Positions 1 to 9,206 of a stretch of 64,000 nt of DNA are shown here, one piece after another. This DNA is from Porphyra umbilicalis (lineage: Eukaryota; Rhodophyta; Bangiophyceae; Bangiales; Bangiaceae). Below the pieces are notes generated by a model. That model was not told the DNA's origin and did not search any database. It saw only the letters and a program-made list of their open reading frames with translations. The DNA lies in NCBI GenBank assembly GCA_002049455.2, contig KV918827.1, positions 124,001 to 188,000 on the forward strand. The letters run 5' to 3'. Position numbers and translations under genes: made by a program. Numbering within the stretch: position 1 is the first letter of the stretch; each line of letters opens with the position of its first letter.

Positions 1-1364
1 TCCGTACCCGACGCCAGAATCACTTCCTTGCGCTGTCCTGCTCGCCGCCGCAGCGGCGGCGAGCGATGGGCGGGCTGCATGGCTAGGCGAAAAAGCAGCT
101 GGTGCTGGCGGACCTGGACCGGCGGGCGCCGCCAGCTGTCCTTGGCCTGTGGGCTCCGCCGACTGGCCTTGGCCAGTAGGCGTATTACCGGCGACGTTGA
201 TGTCGCTCAAGGGCGCGATTGAGACGGCGCGGCGTAGCTGCGTCCTCTGCAGCCGCAGGTTAAACTTGATGAGCGTCGCCTGCGCCTCGGGCTCCCTATC
301 GACCATTAGTAGCACGTTGGCCACCCTTTCGAGGGCGGTCGCCGAGCGCGTGGCCAGCATTCTTTGTAGGTACACCATGGTCTGGCCGTCCGTCGGGCCT
401 TTGGCCTTGTCATCTGCGCCTAGCAGCTTGTTGTCCACCTCGACGGTTTGCTGCCACAGCTTGCCCTTGTCCGTCTTGGGCCACCAAGGGCGGCTGACCC
501 GGATCCTGGCGACGGACACCCCGCGGCACACGCTCTTGGCCATCGTCGGCACCAAGTCCCTTATCAGCGTCAGCGGCTTGGATGACCCCGTCAAGAACTC
601 CATCACCACATTCTTGGTCGCCCTGCTTGGGATCACTGGCAGCGGCGCGGTTGCAGTCTCGGGGCAGGTCTTCGCAGACTGGCGGTTACGACCTCCGCTT
701 GGAGCCGCCCTTAATAAGACGTCATCGTCCGTGTCGGTAGCCGAGTCGTTGATGCCTCTGTCGCCGACTGCTGCCCCGTCGTCGACGCCCAACTTGTCGC
801 CGCTAGCTCCACCAGGGTCATCCGATGCAGTAGACGGGAGGGGTGCGCGGGATGGTGCTCCCCCAGTCGAGGAAGCTCCCGTAGAGGGCTGTGTGCTGGA
901 ATCCGTGAGTTTGGAGGCCGCAGAAGGAAGCTCCCGCGAGCCCGACTTGTTGCGGGACCGGCTCTTGTCCGCGGCACGCCAGATCTTTTTCTCCAGCAAA
1001 GTTGTGGACCCGGAAAGCATGCTGTCGGCGCTCTCGACGAAGCGGTAGACCATGCTCAGCACGCTCTTTGTCGGGCTATCCAGGACGACCTGGTCCTCGA
1101 AGATGGGCACCCAAAACACCTTGCCGTGGAGGTTGTAGCCAGACATGTGGAGGTGGAAGTTGATCGTCGGGTTGTCGATGGCAAAATGCTCGACCAAGTC
1201 GAGCAAGACCTCGATTTTGGCCACCGACGCTGGCGTCATACGGCTGCCGACAAAACGGCTGATGTTTGTGGTCAGCTTGGCGTGCGTCTCACGCACCGCC
1301 TTGGACAACATGTCGACGACAGGGATGGCCAGGGTTTTCATCCGCAGCGTGGTGGTGACGTGGG
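1..1364 (-). CDS. Unrecognised protein, 3' exon of a gene running off the left edge
   Basis: The minus strand is open from 1364 to the window edge, about 454 codons. Composition is coherent: a globular N-terminal part of about 120 residues, a Ser/Thr/Gly linker with an acidic TDTDDD patch, a second globular part rich in basic residues and tryptophan, then an Ala/Pro/GQGQ-rich tail. The first in-frame Met is at 1341 (MKTLAIPVVDML). Upstream of 1364 the DNA is strongly pyrimidine-rich on the minus strand and ends in tgtcgcag at 1365, a good 3' splice site, and the same frame meets stops at 1551-1546. I therefore infer that this is an internal or terminal exon with its 5' exons to the right. No family was recognised and no catalytic motif is visible. 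The alternative is an intronless start at 1341. The plus-strand frame over 149-1048 is a shadow. Confidence 0.6.
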
Positions 1365-2149
1365 CTGCGACAGGCCGAGGGGCGGCCTCGCGGGGGCCGG
1401 TCAACCGCGTGCAAAAGAGGGTGGCGAAAAGAGACGTTGAAGAGCCGGGGTGCGGGGAGTCGGGAGGTGCGGGGGAAACGTATGCAGGGCCAGACGGGAA
1501 AAGAGAGGGGCCGAGCCACAGGGTCAGCCTTCGAGGTGAGTGGAATCACTAAGAGCGATGGAGAGGAAGTGGTGTGGGCGAATGGTGATGTTTCACCTCC
1601 CGACGTACGGGGGTGCCGGGTGCAGGGTGTGGAGGGCGCGCATTCGGCGGCGGGCAGCCGGGGCGAGAACCGACGATTGCGGTCGGGGATCTGGACGGAG
1701 GCAGGAAGCGGAAGCACACGCAACGTTGCGGGTTGGGCCCGGGCACCCCATCCGGCGGGAGCGCGCAGCCGGGTGCGCGTGCAGCTCGGGACCGAGCATG
1801 CGGGGCCACCCATGTGACCAAAGCCAAGCCGCCCTCGGCAAAAGATGGTCCGTGACCCACCCGTTTAATGTAAGGAGCACAGTCACAATGAATGCGATGC
1901 TCTTCATGACAGGAGTGCCCGTTGCCTGGCAAGCGCCTGTGGTTTTCTCCAGAATACAGTCTTGGGGCCCTGTCCAGAAGATAAATGAGGTGTCTCCACG
2001 ATAAAGCGAAGTGAACCCCTCCACGCTGTACCTCCTACACTCCCGTTCATGCTCAAATGCCACGACTGCGCCATCATTCACGCTTTGCACTCCACCTCAC
2101 CTACCGCTTTCACAGCACCCTACTCCACCCAACCTCGTTCGAGAGGACC
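1365..2149. other. Probable intron and 5' region of the left-edge gene
   Basis: This stretch is upstream of the minus-strand exon ending at 1364. A frame on the minus strand from 2090 to about 1865 has protein-like composition (FIFWTGPQDCILEKTTGAC), followed by a short hydrophobic stretch starting at Met 1919 (MKSIAFIVTVLLTLNGW) that resembles a signal peptide. It may be an upstream exon of the same gene, but the donor site was not settled. The rest shows no supported gene. Confidence 0.25.
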
Positions 2150-2770
2150 AGACCCGACCCGACCCAAACCGACCCCATCACACGCAACCCGACCCGACCC
2201 GAACCGACCCCAGCCAAGCCCAACCCACCACACCGGACCCGACCAGCCCCCACACCACCCCGCCAAATCGCACCCGATCCCACGCCGCCCCACACCGCCC
2301 CACGCCACCCGCGCCACCGCACACCACGCCACACCACCCGGGCCACTCGCGCCTCGCCACCCCACCCGCGCCACGCCGCCACATCCCACCCAACGCCACG
2401 TCACGCCACGCCGCCACACCCCACCCAGTGCCACGCCATACCACCCCGCCCCTCTCCACCCGCTCCCACCCCACCGCACTCCGCCCCATCCCACCCGCGC
2501 AGCCCCACCACACCCCACCCCACCTGCGCCACCCACACCACGCCACCTCACCCGCACCACGCCATGCCACAACACCACATCCTATCACACACAACCCCGC
2601 CCCACCCCACCCGCTCAGCCCCACCACACCCCACCCCGCCCGCGCCACCCACACCACGTCACCCCACCTGCACCACCCCACCCCACCCCACCACACTCCA
2701 CCACATACCACCCCACCCCACCCGACCCGCTTGACCCCACCACACCCCATTTCACCCCGTCCCACTTGAC
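2150..2770. repeat. C-rich low-complexity tract (degenerate CCCACC/GACCC repeats)
   Basis: The tract starts with about 70 bp of GACCC-like pentamers and continues for about 550 bp as degenerate CCACCC/CCCACA units, with almost no G on the plus strand. The minus strand is therefore full of G-runs (GGGGTGGGG) and could form G-quadruplexes. Long Pro/His/Thr-rich frames here are artefacts of the repeat. Confidence 0.8.
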
Positions 2771-4225
2771 CCCTGGTCATAGTTAGTTTTTTGTTGTCAT
2801 TCGTTTGAAAAAGCGTCAATTGTTTCTTACATAATTCTGTCGTGGGGCCTGGAAATCCGACCAACCCGCACTTCATGTACATGCCGTGCCATGAAATCCG
2901 TAAATTTGTATGAACACTGGTCAACTGGCTGGAATCGGGGGTAAACACTGACACTGTTGAACGATCAGCAATCCGGGGTGGTCGAGGACGGACGGACAAA
3001 AGTAGCCTACAACCGTCTTTAAGAGAGAGGATTGCAGTCTTCCCGATCCCGGACGATCCGGACAAGAACAATCTACACTCCGCACAACTTCTTGGTCGAG
3101 AGGTCGTATCCGGCCGGATGGATGGCTGTGGTGCATCTGTTCTGCACAGTTGTTCATGTCGGGATTGGCCAAAATTGGGGAGACTGCAATAGTATGGGCG
3201 GTAATCCACCAACCGCCGAGTGTCTCTGTGTCAAGAACAATCAAGAGAACAGCTGATTATGTCCCAGGTGGTGACGGAGACAACCAGACCGTCCGGTCAC
3301 AAGGAAAAGAAAAACACGCGCACGCCACAGATTCATGCCGACCTATACACGGCTGCAGCGGTGGCCAAGTAGAGACCGCTGTTGCAGAAAATAGATATCC
3401 TTGTCACGCACGTGCTGCAGTCGTGGGAGGGGGATGGGAAGGATGCTGAGGCTCTGGCGCCCAGACGAGGGCCATTGGTGCTGCCATCGCCACCTCCCGA
3501 CGGACCCTTCCCGCCGTACCGGTGAGGGAGCTGAAAGCAGAGCCGCTGCGCCCAAAGAGGCTGCAGACAGTGTCGCCGGTCTCCGCGGTCCACTCTGTAG
3601 TTACAATATTATGAAAATACGTCTGCATAGCGCGCAGCAAAGCGCCCAGAAAATAGTTGGCGCTCGGCGCTGGAGAGCCCTCTGAGCGCCCATTGAGCGA
3701 GAACAATGCGCCCCAAAAAGTTGGCCTGGGCGCACTCAACAACCCTCCTCACACGCACGAAAAAGTGGTGGAGAGGAAGTTTCACACTGCCCAGAGCCCC
3801 AGGTCGAGGTCAATTGCTCAACGTCGCACGCGCAACAGCAGCAGACAAACAGGCCAAATACGTTCTCACATGTGGCCGTCCCATGGCCCACCTTGTGTTG
3901 CCCCTCGTACTTTTGTGTATTTCGTTTGCCAGATGACCGTGCACCTATTCTCACCGGATAATCCGAGAGCATTCCGACGGCGGTGGAGGACGACAAATCC
4001 CCGGACTTTTTTGGTTTGCTCGCAATATTTCGATGTATTGTTTTGCGCACACGAGTCGACCTGCGTGTGTTTTTTTTACTGTTGTCCAACAGACGCACAG
4101 CGTCCGCCCAACCCATACAACGGGGCCCACAGGGGCCCGTCTGCGGTCGCGGTCACCCCCCCGTGGCTATCAGCCCACGTCATGAGCCCCACTCGCGGGC
4201 AGCCAGGGACAATGGCACCCCACCC
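2771..4225. other. No supported gene
   Basis: Only short frames without protein-like composition are present. The region holds one candidate small inverted-repeat element near 3031-3190 (listed separately). It lies 3' of the acidic-tail gene that ends at 4226 on the minus strand. Confidence 0.4.
3031..3190. mobile_element. Candidate small inverted-repeat element (about 160 bp)
   Basis: ATTGCAGTCTTCCC at 3031-3044 is repeated inverted with one mismatch at 3177-3190. The similarity continues inward for about 15 bp less well. The right end resembles the terminal repeat of the large element at 16179-19612 (shared CCAATTTTGGCC core), so this may be a short relative. No clear target duplication was seen. 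Confidence 0.35.
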
Positions 4226-5029
4226 CTAACCAGCCGCCATATTGGCGTCGACCCCACCATCCATATCGACGCCCTCCCCGTCATCTTGATCGTCGCCACC
4301 CTCCCCGTCATCCTCCGAGACGCCGTTGGCAGAGCCGGCGATTGTGCTACCTTCAGCCGCGACGCCGTTCTCCTCGAGGTCCACCTGCATGGGATCGTGT
4401 GCCGTGGCGGCTCCCTCTTCCGTGTCGTCCATGTCGGAAGCAACCACGTCGTCCTCGTAGAGGCCCTCACTGCCCTCCTTGTCTTCCGCGTCGCCGCTGC
4501 CCTGCTTCTGAACTTCCGCCTCGCCACTGCCCTGCATCTGGTTATCCGCGTCGCCACTGCCCTGCTCGTCGTTGTCCGCGTCGCCACTGCCCTGCTCGTC
4601 GTCGTCCGCGTCGCCACTGCTTTGGTCTTCGTTGTCCGCGTCGCCACTGCCCTGGTCGTCGTTGTCCTCGTCGCCACTGCCCTGGTCGTTGTTGTCCGCG
4701 TCGCCACTGCCCTGCTCGTCGTTGTCCGCGACGCCACTGTCGCTCTCCTGCCCGCCGTCCTCGCTGGCGGAAACAAACACCAACTCCACAATGATGCTCG
4801 AATCATCACAGCTGGGGTTCCCCTCCTTCAGTTCGCCGTCCGCGGCTGTCCCGTCCTCCTCGTGCCCAGCATCCACCACGCGATGGCTTAAAGCGCCCGC
4901 GTCGTCCGTCGGCACGCCGATGCGATCGGCTGGGAGGCGCGTCGGGGTGGGAAGTTCCCGCGACAGACCGACGACGGTCGGGTCGCCGTGGCCATCCTGG
5001 GATGTCACGGTAACCGACCAGTCCGGGAA
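4226..5029 (-). CDS. Acidic repeat tail, probably 3' part of the LRR gene
   Basis: About 265 codons on the minus strand end at 4226. Composition is highly acidic (Asp, Glu, Gly, Ser). The core is about nine copies of a 10-residue unit of the form QGSGDADNDE, encoded by a 30-bp tandem repeat at 4485-4745, followed by a non-repetitive acidic stretch (DDGEGGDDQDDGEGVDMDGG). The frame is the same as that of the LRR segment just upstream and the two are separated by one TAG at 5032-5030. Either a very short intron removes the stop (GTGTGT at 5039 to CAG at 4998 would be 42 nt and frame-preserving), or these are two separate products. LRR plus an acidic tail recalls ANP32 and RanGAP proteins, but the LRR part is too short to assign. 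The plus-strand frame of repeated hydrophobic valine/alanine units is the shadow of this repeat. Confidence 0.6.
   Translation of the reverse strand, partial: FPDWSVTVTSQDGHGDPTVVGLSRELPTPTRLPADRIGVPTDDAGALSHRVVDAGHEEDGTAADGELKEGNPSCDDSSIIVELVFVSASEDGGQESDSGVADNDEQGSGDADNNDQGSGDEDNDDQGSGDADNEDQSSGDADDDEQGSGDADNDEQGSGDADNQMQGSGEAEVQKQGSGDAEDKEGSEGLYEDDVVASDMDDTEEGAATAHDPMQVDLEENGVAAEGSTIAGSANGVSEDDGEGGDDQDDGEGVDMDGGVDANMAAG
4485..4745 (-). repeat. 30-bp coding minisatellite (about 9 copies)
   Basis: The motif gtcgccactgccctg recurs every 30 bp on the plus strand. The period is a multiple of three, so copy-number changes keep the frame. Differences between copies are mostly Asp/Glu/Asn exchanges, which keeps the acidic character. 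Confidence 0.85.
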
Positions 5030-5565
5030 CTAACACACGAGGTTGTGCTCCATATTGACAATGTTGGCCACAAACACCGCCCAGTCTCGTTCGTTGATGT
5101 CATTGCTGGCCCGATTGAGGATCTCCAGGTTAGTCATGTCTGCGAGCCCCTCCGGCGGTGCGCTCAACTGGTTGCGTGCAAGGTCCAACCACCTCAGGTG
5201 CACCAGCCCCGCCACGTCTGTGACAACACGCTCAGCCCACCCCACCCAGTTGGGGGCAGGGCGAGCCAGACCGTGTCGCCGGGTAGTCCTGTCGGGGCAT
5301 ACCCGCCCCGGAAGAAATATTCGAAGAGCACACACGCACGGTGTCGACCGGGGGAAGGCGCCCCGAGCGACAAACACGCGTTGTGTGACCGGAAGTATAC
5401 TTGCTTGCATCGAAGGCCTCGAGGCAACACTCACGCGATGGATGGCCACATGTTCTCGGCCTGTAGCCCTACGGGAAATAATCGCCTGGATAGTGAGGTC
5501 CCATCACTCAACGCCGACTCATCGCTGAGTTTTCCTGACTCAATAGATGAGTCGTTTTGACTCAT
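5030..5565 (-). CDS. Leucine-rich-repeat protein, 5' exons
   Basis: Minus-strand codons around 5225-5110 read LVHLRWLDLARNQLSAPP then LADMTNLEILN, a typical LRR consensus (LxxLxxLxLxxNxL). A consistent gene model has a start ATG at 5565 (MSQNDSSIES), exon 1 to 5435, a GTGAGT donor at 5434, an acceptor ending CAG at 5289, and an LRR exon from 5288. The exon phases agree (two bases left over, one base supplied), and the intron would be 146 nt. An alternative is a single exon from Met 5449. The frame meets TAG at 5032-5030 and then continues into the acidic tail. About two LRR units are visible, which is fewer than in complete LRR proteins. A duplicated CCAAT-type element lies 40-95 bp upstream of the proposed ATG. 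The LRR is clear; the exon structure is inferred. Confidence 0.5.
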
Positions 5566-5606
5566 TAGTGATTCACCAGAGGCTTCAGGAATGGGACTAC
5601 CCTGGC

Positions 5607-5660
5607 TTCTGATTGGTCCTCAGGACTAGACCACCTGCGCTTTTGATTGGTCCTCAGGAC
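5607..5660 (-). promoter_or_regulatory. Duplicated inverted CCAAT element upstream of the LRR gene
   Basis: A nearly identical 20-bp word (tgattggtcctcaggac core) occurs at 5607-5626 and 5641-5660, 34 bp apart. Read on the minus strand, each is GTCCTGAGGACCAATCA, a perfect 11-bp palindrome (GTCCTGAGGAC) overlapping a CCAAT box. They lie 40-95 bp upstream of the proposed ATG at 5565, a usual distance for CCAAT boxes. Confidence 0.45.
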
Positions 5661-7596
5661 CCGGTCAGGGCAGTATTACAGATATTAACGCTCGCTGACT
5701 GACCAATACTAGCATTTGTGTACTTACGTAGTGCCACGGAGCGATCTGCGTAGTGCCGTGTCACGACCAACCTCAACCACACTCACAAGACAGGCCCCGC
5801 CACCGGCAAGCCCTACCTGCTCCTTTGTGTCGGGGGACGAGCCGGGCGGAACGCATGAGAGAGCAGAGAAGGAAAGACAGAACAGAACGCAAGAGAAGAG
5901 AAACAGAAAATCAAGACGCCAGATACACGAAGAGGATGACCAGCAGCGCAAGAAAAGAACAACCTCATACCGTCAGGACCTCCTCTAAGGTTGACCTCTG
6001 CTCAGTGCACAGGACAGTGCTCCCCTCCCCCGTACACAGGAGAATCATCCGCGAGTTGTACGTCCCTCACACCTCACCGGAATCACACCAGGGCCTTTCA
6101 GAATCCGGGTTTTTCAGCAGAATCTGGGATATATCCAGATACATCCGGATATATCCGTTGAAATCTTCTCGCCATCCAATGTAAGAGCAAAACGGAGGAC
6201 ACTGCTGGAAAGCTCACTTCATGCTCAGGCTCTTCGTGAAAAGACTGATGGACATAAGATGTTGCTGCGAGCAGGAAGCCGCTGCTTACAGAACGGTGCT
6301 TTATCCGAATCATTATTCCGAAGCCCCTGAATCACACCCGAGGCACCGAGAGAGATGCAACATGCCAAAAAAGAGAGGCGATACAGTCGCGGGGACTTAC
6401 CAGTCGGGATGGTGGCAACGGGGGCCACTGAGAATAGATGCTCAAGTGACGGAGGCGGGCGGTGAAGGCGGGGGGGGTTGCGGCAGGGGGGGGTCGCAGT
6501 GCGGGAGGGGCGCGCCTTGCGGTGGTCAAGGCGGGGGGAGTGGTGATGGGGGGGAAAGCCGACGGCGACAGGTGATATCAGGGGCGAGGGGAGGGCGAGG
6601 GGAGCACACGGCGGCAGAAGGCGGCGCGGTAACAGAGAACAGCGGCGGCTGCGTAGCAGACGAGTGCGAAGCAGGCGAGTGCGAGAGGCGGCCGACGACA
6701 ACTGTTTCAAGAGGGCGCACCCCTGCCACGCGGCGTCTCGTCCACCTCACGCAACCAAGCGGAATGGCGCGGCGCGAGCGCGTCAGAGTGTCAGTCGGAC
6801 GGTCCAGCAGCCGCTGTGGGTAGAGAGATTCCACGGCTGTAAGTCACTAAGGCTGTGAGAGGGCGGATTCGCTGCGCTCCTGGCGCAGGCTGGGAAGTGG
6901 AAAGAATCTGACTCATCAGGAGGCTCCTTTTGACTCGATAGGCTGCGCCTTTCCCGTATGGTAGTGCTCTGCTGTCTCTTGTCGGACATACGGAACACAC
7001 GACGTTGTGTCCTTTTCTCTTCTCCTGTTGTAGCGTCCCCATTGTCGGTCCCCATTTGATATCTTCGTCTTTGTCGTATGGTTCTCAGTATAAGCGATGG
7101 TCAGCAAAGCAAACAAGCACAGCACCCGGCGCGTCGCCACACGCAGGGGGAGGTCGACAGCGGAGGCGGACAGATGCCTCAAGAAATGAACAAGAGATGA
7201 GTGAACACTCCGGCAGGGGCCGGGGGGGGGAACGGGGAAGGACGTGAAACGCATGGAGGAAAACCCACGAACGTGAGTACAGCGCGACTTTCACGGCGTG
7301 CGGATGGGAGGAGCGAGGGGGGCAAAGAAAGGGGCAGATGCGGCGCGCGGGCGTAAAGAAAGGGGGAGGGGGGGGGGCAAAAAAAGGGCGGATGCGGAGT
7401 GCGGGCCCAAAGAAGGAGCGGATGCCGCGCGCGCGTGGAAGAGAGAGCATAGTGGTGCGGTGACGACGATGGTGTGGTGAAGTGAAAGGCCCGACGGTGG
7501 GGCGTGATGGCGAGATGGTGGGACGACGGAAGAGAGCGAAAAGGCAGTGCTGACACTGGCGCTCTGCTGACCATTTCTGGGCCTTGGTGTGGAGTA
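5661..7596. other. Intergenic, no supported gene
   Basis: The region holds low-complexity stretches only: a purine-rich tract coding Arg/Lys/Glu strings (5840-5980), short GGATATATCC-type repeats at about 6128-6160, G-rich tracts (6460-6560) and another purine-rich stretch (7310-7450). Open frames here follow the base composition and show no domain. Confidence 0.4.
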
Positions 7597-7832
7597 CAGT
7601 CAATATCCGCTTATATGGCACCCTTGTGCACTTTGTAGCCCACCTTGTGTTTCCAGAAACATATTCTTAGAAGACGGCTACTTCCTGTCGTTTCCTGGAT
7701 CCGGCCAATGAGATGCGTTCTTTCCGCACGATAGTCAGCTGCTGCTCTCTGGTGCGTCCTCAGCGATCGCGATCCTCCCAGTTTTATGGCAGGGTGCCAT
7801 ATAACTGGGACGCATATAACCAGATATTGACT
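7597..7832. mobile_element. TA-flanked inverted-repeat element (about 236 bp MITE)
   Basis: The left end CAGTCAATATCCGCTTATAT at 7597, preceded by TA, is matched inverted at the right end (ATAACCAGATATTGACTG, ending 7832). An inner GGCACCCT also pairs. CAGT termini at TA sites are typical of the pogo/Tc1-mariner group. The right flank reads CA instead of TA, a single change from a TA duplication. There is no coding capacity, so it is non-autonomous. Confidence 0.6.
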
Positions 7833-7875
7833 GCATATACTAGGGGGTTTCACGTAACCTAGCAGAGGTCTAGTA

Positions 7876-8305
7876 TGGTGCGTGTCCCAAAAATGAGACA
7901 TGCGCGTTTTCTGTAGGACTGACACATCACTGCACGGGGGCAGGCGGCGTGAGGTACGAGAAAATTCTCGACTGGCCTCCATGGAAAGAGCCTCTCCCGA
8001 CGCGTGCTCGGCTGAAAACTCCTTAATACCCGCCTGTGGGCCCTGTTTTGTGGACCTCTCAGATAGCCCCGATCTTGGAGCCAGTCTTTTTCAGGTTCTT
8101 GGGGTTAAAGGTTTGCAACGCCAAAGCTCATGTGCTAACTGGAGCTTCGATGAGGGGTGTCCCAAATCGTGTTTTCTTCACAGGGGGCTACATGGGGGTC
8201 TTTTTCACGTTTTCATTGGTAAGGTCGTGCCCTTGTCTTCGTGCACAAATTGTCAGCACATGCCTGCTCTAGTATCTGTGCGTTTGATTGGGCCGCGTGA
8301 TCGAA
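7876..8305 (+). mobile_element. Truncated copy of the 627-bp TA-flanked element
   Basis: It begins TGGTGCGTGTCCCAAAAATG directly after TA at 7874-7875. It matches, in opposite orientation, the complete element at 12464-13090 over about 430 bp and loses similarity at about 8305, so the second terminal repeat is missing. Minor substitutions and small gaps separate the two copies. The small frame shared by both copies is not thought to be coding. Confidence 0.7.
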
Positions 8306-9198
8306 AGCGATGGCGCAATGGCGAGGAATATTGGGAGATAGCGCACCGATAGAGATGCCCTTCGCCATCCGCCGTCGCAGAATGGCGAAATGGCGCACCG
8401 TTAGACTTGGTCTTCGGGGGTCTCATGGGGCCTGACGGGGAGCCTCGCCCGAATCTGACATTTGGGCGGCATCGCCACGCTGGCCAATTGTCGACAGTTA
8501 GTGGCGACTCAAACAAAGTCAGATATCGCTCGCCCCCGGGCGCTTAATTTGTTTAAGTCGTGCAGTGCACTTAAACGAAGTGCTCACGATGATATCGTGA
8601 TTGCTCGACACAGGCAGCTCAAGCTCTCCCCTTTCACATAGTCGAGAGCCACACGTCGTCACCGAGCCACCCCGCACACATCATGTGTAAGATACCCATA
8701 GCGCTCTCATGCAGCCGCAATATCGAAACAATCCTCTAAGCTTTTCAAAGAGTGTCCACTGCTCGAAACAAAGTGTGATGGCTTGGTTCGCAGGCGAGAC
8801 AAAACGCGCATGAGCCTGTATCGCTTCGCTCAGGTTACTTCATAGAGTAAGCCAACGTTCGTGTTTCACAAATGACAAGAGGGACGCCTATGGTTGGCTG
8901 TCTTAGACCCATTTTGTGCGAGGAAGGATAGTGTTTCATCCAGAGGTGCCATGCGCGTTGTGCGGGCTGCACGGCTGGATGCTTCACGGCCGACTGATGT
9001 CCCGCCAACAGCTGTGAAATCGTACTTACCTGCCACCCAGGTCAGCTTGTTTTGTATTTTCCGGCCTTCCTCTGCCTTACGGTCAAATCCTTGATACCAC
9101 CTTGTGCCTAATATCTGTAGAAGCATTGGTGATGGACTACGTTGCGGTACTTTTGATATTTGATGGTTGACAGGTCCTTCGTTCGGAGGAGGGTCTGG
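8306..9198. other. Mostly empty; one possible minus-strand exon
   Basis: No gene is supported. A strong GTAAGT donor lies on the minus strand at 9029-9024 behind an open stretch with protein-like composition (WYQGFDRKAEEGRKIQNKLT), which could be a small exon cut off from its 5' side by the hAT insertion at 9207. This is weak evidence. Confidence 0.2.
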
Positions 9199-9206
9199 GT
9201 GCTGGC

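Noticed and set aside
149-1048. 299-codon plus-strand frame
   Set aside because: It is antisense to the left-edge exon, and its Ser/Leu-rich composition is that of a shadow frame.
2011-2769. 252-codon Pro/His/Thr-rich frame and its overlapping partners
   Set aside because: It is the product of the C-rich repeat, open in all three frames.
3983-4891. 302-codon plus-strand frame with repeated hydrophobic units
   Set aside because: It is antisense to the acidic 30-bp repeat. The opposite strand has the better protein composition.
8036-8272. 78-codon frame shared by two copies of the TA-flanked element
   Set aside because: It is no transposase, and only two copies share it. Sequence identity between the copies is enough to explain it.
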